Positions 36,742 to 45,428 of a stretch of DNA of 64,000 nt are shown piece after piece. Both the position numbers and the translations under genes were made by a program. Source of the DNA: Helicobacter cetorum MIT 99-5656 (GTDB lineage Bacteria; Campylobacterota; Campylobacteria; Campylobacterales; Helicobacteraceae); the NCBI RefSeq assembly GCF_000259275.1, contig NC_017735.1, positions 1,364,001 through 1,428,000 of the forward strand. The letters are read 5' to 3'. Numbering within the stretch: the stretch's first letter is position 1; every line of letters begins with the position of its first letter. The notes beneath the pieces are model-generated. The model was not told the origin of the DNA. It saw only the letters and a list, made by a program, of their open reading frames with translations, and did not search any database.

Positions 36742-38877
36742 TTAATATGCAAACACATAGTTCAAATAGATACTATACAACCTTCTATAAGAGAGTTTAG
36801 CTCCCATAAAGGAATAATAGCTTGTGTTAATGGTAGGAATCTTAATACCCAGTTCCATTCCATGCTGGATAGCATGATTACCCTTTTTCTCTTCAGCCAG
36901 ATTTGCTCTCAAGCCAAAGTTGAATAAAAATTGGAAATTTGCGGCACTAATTTTAGCGTTATAGATATTATTTACCGTTTCTAAATTCACACGATTAGAA
37001 TTAGCCCATGAAGTCCCAGCAAGTGCGATTCCACCAAAAACACCCACAGAAAGTTTATTGTTTTTTCCAAAAAGATTTGTGGCTTTATCGTTGATGAAAT
37101 TATACAGAGCGTCTGCACCTGCCCCATAAGTGAAAACATTAGAGGCCGAATTAAAAAAGTCTGATTTGATATAGGTGTGGTTATAATCAAAGAAGCCATA
37201 ATATTTAACGCCATAGTTTCTATTTTCACCAAAGAATTGTTTATAACCTAGTTGGATACCTATACCATTCATCACACCGCTATTAGATTGAGATTTAATC
37301 ACGCCAAAGTTTCTGAAAGGGTTGTTAGCTAATTCTTGCATAGCAGTTTGCATTTGAGAATAGGCGTTTTGATTGAGATAATAAACGGTTTGTAAGCCTA
37401 CCGGTTTATTTGAATCTGTAGTCGTGCTAACAAGGTTTTGCAAGGCTAGTTTGGAGTTGGGTAAGCTTGAAGCCACAGAAATATTATTTTTTATCTCACC
37501 ATAAGTGTCTTTTAAAGTCGCAACCCTTTCTTTGAAATGCAATAAGGTGTCAGCGATAGTCAAAGCTTGATTGACTTGGTTACCATAATAAGCGCTCTCT
37601 TGCTCTAAAGAATTTAAAGTCGCTTGTAGTTTTGCACAGCCTGATACATTACTCCCTTGTGCGATAGTGTTTGCACCTTGCATACATCGTGTCATTAGCT
37701 CTCTTTGTCTGGCATTGATGGCTTTAAAATCATTTCCCACTTGATTGACCAGATTTAAAATATTGGCTTGAGTTTGAGCGGTCTTAAGCATGGTTTGAGC
37801 GACTTGGTGGTTGTTAGTATAGGGGTTGAAACTGCTTGGAGTTTGAATTTTTTGTTCTTGGGTGGCTGAGACATTTTGAGTTTTTTGCACGACTTCTTTG
37901 GCTGTAGCAAGCATTTGTTTCACCCTATCAAAAGGGTCTTTAAACAGGTCGCACACACTTCCACTTGCTGAATTAATCCCATAATAGGTTTTAGTGCTAT
38001 CATTATTAGGCACCTCAAACCATGGGCATCCGGTAGTTTCTTTATTATTATCACCTGTAGTGAGAGTGTCTATGAGTGTTTGAGCTTCACTTAAAAGATA
38101 GGTGGCGGTATTTTTTTGTTCTGCTTTAGCTGGTTCGCTTTTAGCGTGTGTTTCTTGAGCTTTTGATTCTTGTGCTGCTTCTGCCACATTTACTCCCCTT
38201 TCCTCCTTGATAGCAACAACGGCTTGCAAGACGGCTTGTTGGACTTTTTTCATCTCTTGTGATGCATTATTACTATCTTTTAGCGCCAGCATCCCATTAT
38301 CTTTTAAAGCGTTATGGATGACTACAAAAGCATCATTGATTTTTTTAAAAGTGTTGTGCGAAATAACGCCTCCCCATCCTGATGTAGTTCTGTTACAAGT
38401 AACTGAACCACTCTCATTAGGAACATTGTTTATTGTTTGATTTGTTTGATTTGTTTGATTTGATTGATTTGATTGATTTAAATCATTGCCGCAACCAATT
38501 CTAGAAGCAATGATTTGCCACATCGCTACCGCTGAATTAAGCGCTAAAAGCACGGCCTGATAAGCAGGAGATTGTGTGGTGCCATTAGTCAAATTATTCG
38601 CGCTCGCACTCAAATTATCAATTGCACTATTGATAGAAGTAGCGCTTCCTGCATTAGTAACCGCCCAATTAAGGCTGTTGTAATTAGCTAAAAGATTGTT
38701 CAAGTTTGCATAAGTGTCTGAAAGCTTTTGCAACTCGCCAGTGTTTTTAACCATTTGAGAAGCCTGACCGATTTGATAGCCTACGCTTACAAAATAGCCG
38801 TTATCTTCGGCATGAAGACCGCTCAAAGCCAAGAATGACGACAAACCTAAAGACGCTATGATTTTGTGTTTTTTCAT
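36742..38877 (-). CDS. Hop-family outer membrane adhesin (Bab/Sab type)
   Basis: The 711-residue protein has a clear signal peptide (MKKHKIIASLGLSSFLALSGLHAEDNG), the Hop opening GYFVSVGYQIGQASQMVKNTGELQ, a long helical extracellular region with cysteines in pairs, and a C-terminal barrel ending YLNYVFAY. This matches BabA/BabB/SabA, adhesins for host blood-group glycans. The place, before tRNA-fMet/tRNA-Gln and the hyp genes, is that of bab genes in H. pylori. Near residue 135-147 the NQS/NQT unit repeats several times and could vary in copy number. Receptor specificity cannot be inferred. Confidence 0.85.
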   Translation of the reverse strand: MKKHKIIASLGLSSFLALSGLHAEDNGYFVSVGYQIGQASQMVKNTGELQKLSDTYANLNNLLANYNSLNWAVTNAGSATSINSAIDNLSASANNLTNGTTQSPAYQAVLLALNSAVAMWQIIASRIGCGNDLNQSNQSNQTNQTNQTINNVPNESGSVTCNRTTSGWGGVISHNTFKKINDAFVVIHNALKDNGMLALKDSNNASQEMKKVQQAVLQAVVAIKEERGVNVAEAAQESKAQETHAKSEPAKAEQKNTATYLLSEAQTLIDTLTTGDNNKETTGCPWFEVPNNDSTKTYYGINSASGSVCDLFKDPFDRVKQMLATAKEVVQKTQNVSATQEQKIQTPSSFNPYTNNHQVAQTMLKTAQTQANILNLVNQVGNDFKAINARQRELMTRCMQGANTIAQGSNVSGCAKLQATLNSLEQESAYYGNQVNQALTIADTLLHFKERVATLKDTYGEIKNNISVASSLPNSKLALQNLVSTTTDSNKPVGLQTVYYLNQNAYSQMQTAMQELANNPFRNFGVIKSQSNSGVMNGIGIQLGYKQFFGENRNYGVKYYGFFDYNHTYIKSDFFNSASNVFTYGAGADALYNFINDKATNLFGKNNKLSVGVFGGIALAGTSWANSNRVNLETVNNIYNAKISAANFQFLFNFGLRANLAEEKKGNHAIQHGMELGIKIPTINTSYYSFMGAKLSYRRLYSIYLNYVFAY

Positions 38878-38975
38878 TTTTCTTCCTTTTCTTGTAAAAA
38901 TAAAACATATTCTTAATGTTAAACCTAGTTTGAAGTGTGAAATATTTTTAAGAATATGGATTTTTGAATAGGCAT

Positions 38976-39005
38976 ACTATAACATAAATATCGTTTTTTT
39001 TTTTT
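38976..39005 (-). promoter_or_regulatory. Adhesin promoter with T12/A12 tract
   Basis: On the minus strand an A12 run (38994-39005) lies 12 bp upstream of a -10-like TATAGT (38976-38981), about 100 bases before the start codon. Homopolymer tracts in this position tune sabA and other Hop promoters by slippage. Confidence 0.6.
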
Positions 39006-39093
39006 GGAATTTAAGAAATTTTTTGCATGATTAAATTGTTTTGTAACAATTACCGACACTAAGAAGCGACAAAAAAATTGGGGGGTTAAAAAT

Positions 39094-39170
<77 letters not shown>

Positions 39171-39192
39171 TCAATTACTTAAGGAGATTAAA

Positions 39193-39267
39193 TGGCTGGG
39201 GTGCAAGGATTCGAACCTCGGAATGCCAGGACCAAAACCTGGTGCCTTACCGCTTGGCGACACCCCA
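39193..39267 (-). tRNA. tRNA-Gln (TTG)
   Basis: The acceptor stem TGGGGTG/CACCCCA, anticodon loop TTTTGGT with anticodon TTG, the GTTCGAATC T-loop, and an encoded CCA are all present. It lies 22 bp upstream of the initiator tRNA gene on the same strand, so the two are likely co-transcribed. Confidence 0.95.
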
Positions 39268-39336
39268 AACTGAATTAAGACTGACATTATACAGAATTTG
39301 TATGCTACAAGTCAAGTAAAATTCTAAAATCTTTTG

Positions 39337-39342
39337 TATAAT
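39337..39342 (+). promoter_or_regulatory. -10 box directly before the start codon (leaderless gene)
   Basis: TATAAT ends six bases before the ATG at 39349. A transcript started at the usual distance would begin at or next to the start codon. Confidence 0.6.
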
Positions 39343-39348
39343 GCTTGC

Positions 39349-39870
39349 ATGCAAAAGGAATTTGACCCCTTAATTTATGAGCGTTATCTCAAAAAGCAAC
39401 AGGAATTTAAGCGTTTTCAAAGTATTAGCAAAAAATCAGCTCTCAAAAATTTGAAAATGAAGCTCAAGCAACGCCAAATCCTTCATCATTATGTTACTCA
39501 GTCCTTACAAGGTTTGGAGAAAGGTTTTAGATATGCCAAAATTGAGCAAAAAACCCTAAAAATCTTTTTTACCCATACAAGCTATTTAAAAGCCTTTAAA
39601 ATGCAAGAAGAATACTATATCAACAACTTAAAAGCTCATTTCTTAGAAACCAAAAAAACGCTTGAAAGTTTGAATTATGCTTTGCTTTTCACACGCATTC
39701 TTGCAAGCGTTAGAGAAACAGCTCATCAAAAACCCCATGTATCTTTTAAGCCAATAAAACCCCCTATAACTATTAATGTTGATTTTAATGCCAAGCCTTT
39801 AAGCGATTTTACTAAAGAGCAATTTCTAAAGCTCAAACAAGCTTTAGAAAAACAGCAAAAAAGCTCATAA
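39349..39870 (+). CDS. Conserved hypothetical basic protein (HP0897 type)
   Basis: The 173-residue product is lysine-rich and mostly helical, with no signal peptide or known motif. Its place between the tRNA pair and hypD corresponds to H. pylori HP0897. I use ATG 39349, since the earlier in-frame TTG (39334) would overlap the -10 box TATAAT. The mRNA is then predicted to be leaderless. It converges on hypD, with only 13 bp between the two stop codons. No function is proposed. Confidence 0.7.
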   Translation: MQKEFDPLIYERYLKKQQEFKRFQSISKKSALKNLKMKLKQRQILHHYVTQSLQGLEKGFRYAKIEQKTLKIFFTHTSYLKAFKMQEEYYINNLKAHFLETKKTLESLNYALLFTRILASVRETAHQKPHVSFKPIKPPITINVDFNAKPLSDFTKEQFLKLKQALEKQQKSS

Positions 39871-39883
39871 AAGACTACAAAAA

Positions 39884-40996
39884 CTAAGAGCGTTTATAAC
39901 GATAATACGCCGAGCATGCCCCTTCAGAACTTACCATACAGCTTCCAATAGGATTTTGTGGGGTGCAAACTTTAGCAAATAAAGCACAATCTAAGGGCTT
40001 AGCGATACCTTTTAGAATCTCTCCGCACTTACAAGCCTTGTTTTCTTTAGGAGTCTTGTGGCTTAGATAATGGCTAAATACTTTTTCAGCATCATAAAAG
40101 GCGTATTCTTCTTTGAGTTTTAAGGCAGAATGCTTAATCTTACCTAAGCCTCGCCATTCAAACTCTTCTCTTACTTCCATGCATTCATTGACTAAACTTT
40201 GCGCTTTTAAATTCCCTTCAAAGCTCACCACTCGCTTATATTGTGTCTCTAATTTGGCTTCTTTGTTTAGAGCTTGTTTGACTAGCATAAGCACGCTCTC
40301 TAGCACATCAACAGGTTCAAATCCGCTCACCACAATCGGTAGTTTAAAGCGCTCCACTAAGGGCTGATAAATCTTAGAACCACTAATCACACTCACATGG
40401 CTTGGAGCTAAAAGGGCGTTAATTTTACACTCTCTATCTTCTAAAATCGCACTCACGCTTGGTGGCACTAGAACATGGTTAATATGGAAAAAAAGATTGT
40501 TAAGCTTTTCTTTTTTGGCGTTGAGTAAGACACTAGCACTCATAGGCGTTGTGGTTTCAAAACCAATAGCAAAATAAATGACTTTTTTATTAGGGTTTTC
40601 TCTAGCAATTTCTAAGGCTTGCATGGGCGAATACAAAAAGCGGGTGTCTAGCCCTTCTTCTCTTGCTTGAATCAAGCTTTTATGACTTCCAGGAACCTTC
40701 ATCATATCCCCTAAGCTTACAACAATGCAATCTTTGATACAAGCAAGCTCATAGGCTTCATCAATGCGTGCTTTTGGCATTACACATACCGGACATCCAG
40801 GCCCATGCACAAACTCTAAATTTTTAGGCATTAAATCTGTAAGCCCATATTTCATCAGCGTATGCGTATGCCCCCCACACACTTCCATAATGACTAATTT
40901 TTTAGAGAGTTTTAAGGCTAACTTTTTTATCTCACTAGCAAGAGCTAGGATAGTTTGCTTGTCTCTAAAAGGTGCAATAAAATGGCTAACACTCAT
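39884..40996 (-). CDS. hypD: [NiFe]-hydrogenase maturation protein HypD
   Basis: HypD, with HypC, assembles the Fe(CN)2CO unit of the hydrogenase active site. The 370-residue protein has the conserved CGGHTHTLMKYG and GPGCPVCVMP motifs near residues 40 and 65, and C-terminal cysteines (CKCGEILKG and later) that bind a [4Fe-4S] cluster. Length is normal. The gene overlaps hypC by 11 bp and ends the hypB-hypC-hypD operon, matching H. pylori HP0898-HP0900. Confidence 0.96.
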   Translation of the reverse strand: MSVSHFIAPFRDKQTILALASEIKKLALKLSKKLVIMEVCGGHTHTLMKYGLTDLMPKNLEFVHGPGCPVCVMPKARIDEAYELACIKDCIVVSLGDMMKVPGSHKSLIQAREEGLDTRFLYSPMQALEIARENPNKKVIYFAIGFETTTPMSASVLLNAKKEKLNNLFFHINHVLVPPSVSAILEDRECKINALLAPSHVSVISGSKIYQPLVERFKLPIVVSGFEPVDVLESVLMLVKQALNKEAKLETQYKRVVSFEGNLKAQSLVNECMEVREEFEWRGLGKIKHSALKLKEEYAFYDAEKVFSHYLSHKTPKENKACKCGEILKGIAKPLDCALFAKVCTPQNPIGSCMVSSEGACSAYYRYKRS

Positions 40997-41222
40997 TAGT
41001 ATCCATTTTGGCTATCATTTCTTGGTATAGCTTAATAGACTCTAAAGCCTCTTTTTCATCTATCTTACTCATCACATAGCCAATATGTAATAGCACATAA
41101 TCGCCCACATTCACAGGCTCGCCCATTAAATCAAGGCTCGCCTCTCTTTGAACCCCTAGAGTCTCTAAAGTAGCCACATTATCACAAATGGCGACTACTT
41201 TAGAAGGAATGGCTAGACACAT
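40986..41222 (-). CDS. hypC: Hydrogenase maturation chaperone HypC
   Basis: The 78-residue protein starts MCLAIPSKV; Cys2 is the essential residue that carries the iron unit to the large subunit. The later GDYVLLHIGYVMSKID is the family OB-like core. It overlaps hypD by 11 bp and hypB by 1 bp, so synthesis is coupled. Confidence 0.96.
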   Translation of the reverse strand: MCLAIPSKVVAICDNVATLETLGVQREASLDLMGEPVNVGDYVLLHIGYVMSKIDEKEALESIKLYQEMIAKMDTNEC

Positions 41223-41950
41223 TAGAATGAGTGCGTGGACTGATAATTTTCACGCTTTTTTTCTAAAAGGAAATTTTTAAAATTTTCTAAACTTTTAGGG
41301 TCTTTGGAACTCATTAAAAAAATAGGCACATTAGGCTTTAATTTTTGCATGTCTTCTTCCACTTGAGACACTCTAAAATTAAACACCTCAATCATATCTG
41401 CCTTGCTAACAATGACTGCGTCCGCACACATAAACATCGTAGGGTATTTTAACACTTTATCATCACCCTCTGGCACAGAGAGTAGAACAATATTCATAGC
41501 CGCCCCTAGATTATAACTTGATGGGCAAACCAAATTCCCTACATTTTCAATGATTAAAAAGTCGCTTTTTTCCAAAGCTCCTTCATTTTTCAACAAATCA
41601 AACGCCCCCTCAATCATACTTGCCTCTAAATGGCACGCCTCACCGGTAGTGATTTGATGCGCACTTACGCCTTTTTTACGCAATCTGTCCGCATCTCTAT
41701 TAGTCTGCAAATCGCCCTCTACCACGCAAAACTTAAAATCTTCAAAATCCGCCAAGTTTTCTAACATGGTTGTTTTACCACTACCAGGAGAGCTCATAAA
41801 ATTTAAAACATAAAGCCCCTCTTCTAAATAACGCTCTTTCATTTCAGCGGCTTTGATGTCATTTTTACTCAAAATCTTTTCAACAATTTGAACATCTTTT
41901 TTACTCAAATTAGGGTTATTCTCTAAAGATTCTCTTCGTTGCTCGCTCAT
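41222..41950 (-). CDS. hypB: Hydrogenase/urease nickel-incorporation GTPase HypB
   Basis: HypB is a SIMIBI-class GTPase that delivers nickel to [NiFe] hydrogenase and, in H. pylori, also supports urease. The 242-residue form has the P-loop SSPGSGKTTM near residue 53, the GEACHLEA metal-binding segment, and the NLVCPSSYNLGA segment in the GTPase core. The histidine-rich N-terminal nickel store seen in some bacteria is absent, as in H. pylori. hypA and other hyp genes are elsewhere. Confidence 0.96.
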   Translation of the reverse strand: MSEQRRESLENNPNLSKKDVQIVEKILSKNDIKAAEMKERYLEEGLYVLNFMSSPGSGKTTMLENLADFEDFKFCVVEGDLQTNRDADRLRKKGVSAHQITTGEACHLEASMIEGAFDLLKNEGALEKSDFLIIENVGNLVCPSSYNLGAAMNIVLLSVPEGDDKVLKYPTMFMCADAVIVSKADMIEVFNFRVSQVEEDMQKLKPNVPIFLMSSKDPKSLENFKNFLLEKKRENYQSTHSF

Positions 41951-42043
41951 GTTTTTGTTTCCTTTTTCAAATAATTAAATTATTCTAACGCATTAAAACC
42001 ATTATTTGTTAAACACAACTTTTAAATAATTAAAAAAATTTGA

Positions 42044-42385
42044 TTAGGATTTGCTAATATGCACCCCTTTGACCCTATCTACACTATCATTCTTGCTTAA
42101 ACTAAGTCTTAGCACGCTATTTTCAATCCCACCAAGACTATGAGGCACTTTAGAGTCAAGACTAATGAGACAACCCTCTGTCATTTCATGCTTATGATTT
42201 TCTACTTCAAACCAAATCTTTCCTTTTAGAACTTGCACGCTAATCGCCCCAGGGGCTTGGTGCTTATCCATAACAGCACCTTTAGGCATGCAAATGCGGA
42301 TTTCTTTGTTGTGAGAGTTTTCGCTCAAGACATCAATCTGAAGTTTTTCAAATTTATTATCGTTTAAAAAATTTACAACCTTCAT
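42044..42385 (-). CDS. Small cupin protein (HP0902 type)
   Basis: The 113-residue protein is a single all-beta cupin barrel, with cupin box 1 around MPKGAVMDKHQAPGAISVQVLKG and box 2 around CLISLDSKVPHSL. The metal-binding histidines are only partly kept, so enzymatic activity is doubtful. The H. pylori counterpart HP0902 has been studied structurally. It lies between ackA and hypB in H. pylori order. Its start codon and ribosome site can pair with upstream leader sequence. Confidence 0.82.
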   Translation of the reverse strand: MKVVNFLNDNKFEKLQIDVLSENSHNKEIRICMPKGAVMDKHQAPGAISVQVLKGKIWFEVENHKHEMTEGCLISLDSKVPHSLGGIENSVLRLSLSKNDSVDRVKGVHISKS

Positions 42386-42452
42386 TACAAGACCTTTCTA
42401 TCAAAATAAGCTTTCTTAAAACATCAATTGTTTTAAGAAAGACTTGTAATGA
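42383..42452 (-). promoter_or_regulatory. Structured leader that can mask the cupin start codon
   Basis: In the transcript, CAUUACAAG upstream (42443-42451) is exactly complementary to CUUGUAAUG (42383-42391), which includes the AUG, and the adjacent CUUUCU can pair with AGAAAG of the ribosome site. Between them, CTTTCTTAAAACA (42411-42423) and its exact complement (42429-42441) form a second 13-bp hairpin. Confidence 0.55.
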
Positions 42453-42487
42453 TTATCTAAAGAGTCCTTAAAGAAAGATTAAAAAAA

Positions 42488-43696
42488 TTATTTTGAGACC
42501 TTTTCTACAACTTCTTTGGTTTGCAAAGCAATCTCTAGCTCTTCATCAGTAGGGATTCGCAAAACTTGAATTTTTGTATTAGGTTGACTTAAATTAACCA
42601 AACCTTTAGCGGGTTTGTCATTAGTAGGTTTGTGTAAGGCAATTCCAAAGTTTTCTAAGCCTTCACACACGCTCTCTCTTAAAGCTGGATAATTCTCGCC
42701 CATGCCTCCTGTAAAAATAATTGCATCCACTCTTCCTAAAGCTACCATGTAAGCCCCTACATCTTTTTTAATGCGATACACACACATATCAAAGGCTAAT
42801 TGAGCTTTCTCATCACCTTTTTCTACCCTAGCCTCTACATTTCTTGCATCATTATCTCCACAAATGCCTTTCAAACCGCTTTCATGGTTTAAGATTTTCA
42901 TCACTTCTTTTAGGCTCTTATTGGTGCATTGTGCGATATACTCCACTACAGTTGGGTCAATATCCCCACATCTTGTCCCCATAATCAAGCCCTCTAAGGG
43001 GGTGAGTCCCATAGAAGTGTCTACGCTCTTACCATCTTTAATAGCTGTTGCACTCGCTCCATTACCCAAATGTAAAGTAATGGCATTAAACTTGTTGTAA
43101 GGAATGTTTAAATACTTTGCAGCTTCTTTAGCGACATAGTGGTGTGATGTCCCATGAAAACCATAACGGCGGATTTTATACTTTTCGTAAAATTCGTAAG
43201 GCAACGCATACATGTAAGCAAAACTAGGCATAGTGCTATGGAATGCGGTGTCAAAAACGGCTACTTGGGGGATATGGGGGTGTGCTTCTTGAACAAACTT
43301 AATGCCAGCTAAATTTACTGGATTATGCAAAGGGGCTAGAATAGAAAGACTATCAATATCTTGCATAGCTTGATTGTCAATTAAGACCGGAGCATTAAAC
43401 TTATCCCCCCCTTGAACCACACGATGCCCTATAGCATCAATTTTGTCAAAATCTTTTACAATGCCCATTTGAGTTAGATTCTCACGAATCATTAAAAGCC
43501 CACTTGCATGGTCTTTTACCACATGTTGTTCTTTTAACACTTTTTCATCATGATGCAAATGAGACTCTATTTTAATTTGTCCCATTTCTTCGCCGATTCT
43601 TTCTACCAAACCACTTGCTAAAGGCTCATTTTTTTCCATATCAAACAATTTAAACTTGATAGATGAACTACCCAAATTTAAAACTAAAATTTCCAT
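42488..43696 (-). CDS. ackA: Acetate kinase
   Basis: AckA interconverts acetyl phosphate + ADP and acetate + ATP. The 402-residue protein opens with the ASKHA phosphate motif [12 protein letters not shown], and has the [13 protein letters not shown] signature with the catalytic arginine region, plus the [16 protein letters not shown] motif near the end. It is intact, whereas in H. pylori 26695 ackA is frameshifted, so the Ack-Pta route should work here. It lies 27 bp downstream of pta. Confidence 0.96.
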   Translation of the reverse strand: MEILVLNLGSSSIKFKLFDMEKNEPLASGLVERIGEEMGQIKIESHLHHDEKVLKEQHVVKDHASGLLMIRENLTQMGIVKDFDKIDAIGHRVVQGGDKFNAPVLIDNQAMQDIDSLSILAPLHNPVNLAGIKFVQEAHPHIPQVAVFDTAFHSTMPSFAYMYALPYEFYEKYKIRRYGFHGTSHHYVAKEAAKYLNIPYNKFNAITLHLGNGASATAIKDGKSVDTSMGLTPLEGLIMGTRCGDIDPTVVEYIAQCTNKSLKEVMKILNHESGLKGICGDNDARNVEARVEKGDEKAQLAFDMCVYRIKKDVGAYMVALGRVDAIIFTGGMGENYPALRESVCEGLENFGIALHKPTNDKPAKGLVNLSQPNTKIQVLRIPTDEELEIALQTKEVVEKVSK

Positions 43697-43723
43697 TAAT
43701 TCTCCTATTGTTTTTAAAATAAA

Positions 43724-45259
43724 TTAAGCTTGTGCTTGAATTGCACTAATTAATACGGTGTTAATAATATCTTCTACTAAACAGCCCCGACTCAAATCAT
43801 TAATGGGCTTATTCAAACCTTGTAGAACCGGACCTATGGCAATGGCTTTGGCACTTCTTTGAACCGCTTTATAGCCGATATTTCCGGCATTTAAATCAGG
43901 GAAAATAAAGACATTTGCTTGACCTGCTACTTTACTATGTGGCATTTTTTGCTGTGCAACGCTTAAGTCAATAGAAGCATCAAATTGCAAAGGACCATCA
44001 ATTTCAAGGCTTGTGTCTGAATCTTTAGCAAGTTGCGTCGCTTCTTTGATTTTATCCACCATTTCGCCCTTACCAGAACTGCCTGTAGAATAAGAAAGCA
44101 TAGCCACTTTAGGCGTGATACCAAATTGCTTAGCAGTTTGAGCTGAAGTCATAGCAATTTCAGCTAATTCTTTAGGGCTAGGATTAGGATTAATCGCACA
44201 ATCTCCAAAGACTAGCACCTGAGTGTCTAAACACATCAAAAACACGCTTGAAACCAAACTCACATTAGGCTTAGTTTTAATGATTTGAAGAGCCGGTCTA
44301 ATGGTATCAGCGGTGGTGTGAATCGCTCCAGAAACCATGGCATCTGCATAGCCTAAATGCACGAGCATGGTCGCAAAATAAGTCTTATCTAGCACTAATT
44401 TTTGAGCTTCTTCAACACTTAAGCCTTTTGATTTTCTCAATTCATACAAGCACTTCGCAAACTCATCTTTGTAGTTAGAAGTGCTTGGGTCTATGATTTC
44501 TACTCCTTCTAAATTGAGATTCAATGCTTTAGCTTGTTTAAAAATGCTTTCTTCATTGCCTAAAAGAACGAGTTTTACCGCTTTGAGCTGGTTTAAATGA
44601 TGCGTTGCTTTTAGCACCCTTTCATCTTCGCTCTCTGGTAAAACCACTTTTTTAACTTGCTCTTTAGCTCTCAAAACAAGGGCATTTTGAAAAGCTAATG
44701 GGGTTGTAATCATGCTTTTTACTTGCAATAAATCTTGGATAACGCCCGCTTCTAACTCGCATCGCTCTTTACAAATAGACGCACTCAAAAAGCTTGGTTT
44801 TTTGGGCATTTCGCCTACTAATAGCCCTAGAGCAAAAGGGGCTTCTTTTTTGACTACGCTAGAATGCATCGCTTTTAGGCGTTGTGTATTACTCTCGGCA
44901 ATAGCCACAATGGGAGCGTTTAAATGCTTAGCTAAAGTTGTATTTAAATCCAAAATAGCGTTTAAGAAAAATTTAGGCACATACCCCAAGCAAACTACAA
45001 AATCATGCGTAGCTTGTAATTCATGATAGCGTTTTAAAATGCTTTCAAACAGCAACTCTTCCTTAGAATCGCTTACAAGCTCTAAAGCTTTTTCTTTATC
45101 TATAGCACTATAAATATTAAGACTTAATTTTTCGCATTTTCCATTAATGGGCGAAAATAGAGCGATTTTTTGATAGCGTGGTTCTAACGCCTTTAAAAGG
45201 GTTTTACAAGCAATCTCCAAAGTCTCTATACTCTCTGGGTAAATCCATAAACTTCGCAT
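43724..45259 (-). CDS. pta: Phosphate acetyltransferase
   Basis: Pta converts acetyl-CoA + phosphate to acetyl phosphate. The 511-residue protein has an N-terminal regulatory domain (1-180) and the C-terminal catalytic PTA/PTB domain with VVLPESEDERVLKA near residue 205, SGAIHTTADTIRPAL, and FPDLNAGNIGYK. It is one uninterrupted frame, unlike the split pta of H. pylori 26695. With ackA it forms an operon that feeds or drains acetyl phosphate. The region upstream is divergent from fliK. Confidence 0.94.
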   Translation of the reverse strand: MRSLWIYPESIETLEIACKTLLKALEPRYQKIALFSPINGKCEKLSLNIYSAIDKEKALELVSDSKEELLFESILKRYHELQATHDFVVCLGYVPKFFLNAILDLNTTLAKHLNAPIVAIAESNTQRLKAMHSSVVKKEAPFALGLLVGEMPKKPSFLSASICKERCELEAGVIQDLLQVKSMITTPLAFQNALVLRAKEQVKKVVLPESEDERVLKATHHLNQLKAVKLVLLGNEESIFKQAKALNLNLEGVEIIDPSTSNYKDEFAKCLYELRKSKGLSVEEAQKLVLDKTYFATMLVHLGYADAMVSGAIHTTADTIRPALQIIKTKPNVSLVSSVFLMCLDTQVLVFGDCAINPNPSPKELAEIAMTSAQTAKQFGITPKVAMLSYSTGSSGKGEMVDKIKEATQLAKDSDTSLEIDGPLQFDASIDLSVAQQKMPHSKVAGQANVFIFPDLNAGNIGYKAVQRSAKAIAIGPVLQGLNKPINDLSRGCLVEDIINTVLISAIQAQA

Positions 45260-45360
45260 TCAAAATCTCCGTAATCGTTTTTGTGAATTGTAGCAAAATT
45301 TAATAAAACTCACATGAAAGCATGGTTTTAAAAATTTATTTTTCATAAAAACCTTTATTA

Positions 45361-45376
45361 TGGAACTCTTTTTGCT
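45361..45376 (+). promoter_or_regulatory. Sigma-54 promoter of the fliK-flgD-flgE operon
   Basis: TGGAAC, five bases, TTGCT places GG (45362-45363) exactly 10 bp before GC (45374-45375), the -24/-12 geometry of RpoN promoters. A start near 45387 would leave a leader of about 40 bases to the ATG at 45429. Confidence 0.8.
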
Positions 45377-45428
45377 TTATCCTTGTTTGAATCAAAGTTT
45401 AAAGAGTTGTTTTATAAGGATACAGAAC

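Noticed and set aside
41970..41984. AATAATTAAATTATT palindrome upstream of hypB as a Fur/NikR box
   Set aside because: Such AT palindromes occur by chance in this genome and it does not match either consensus well.
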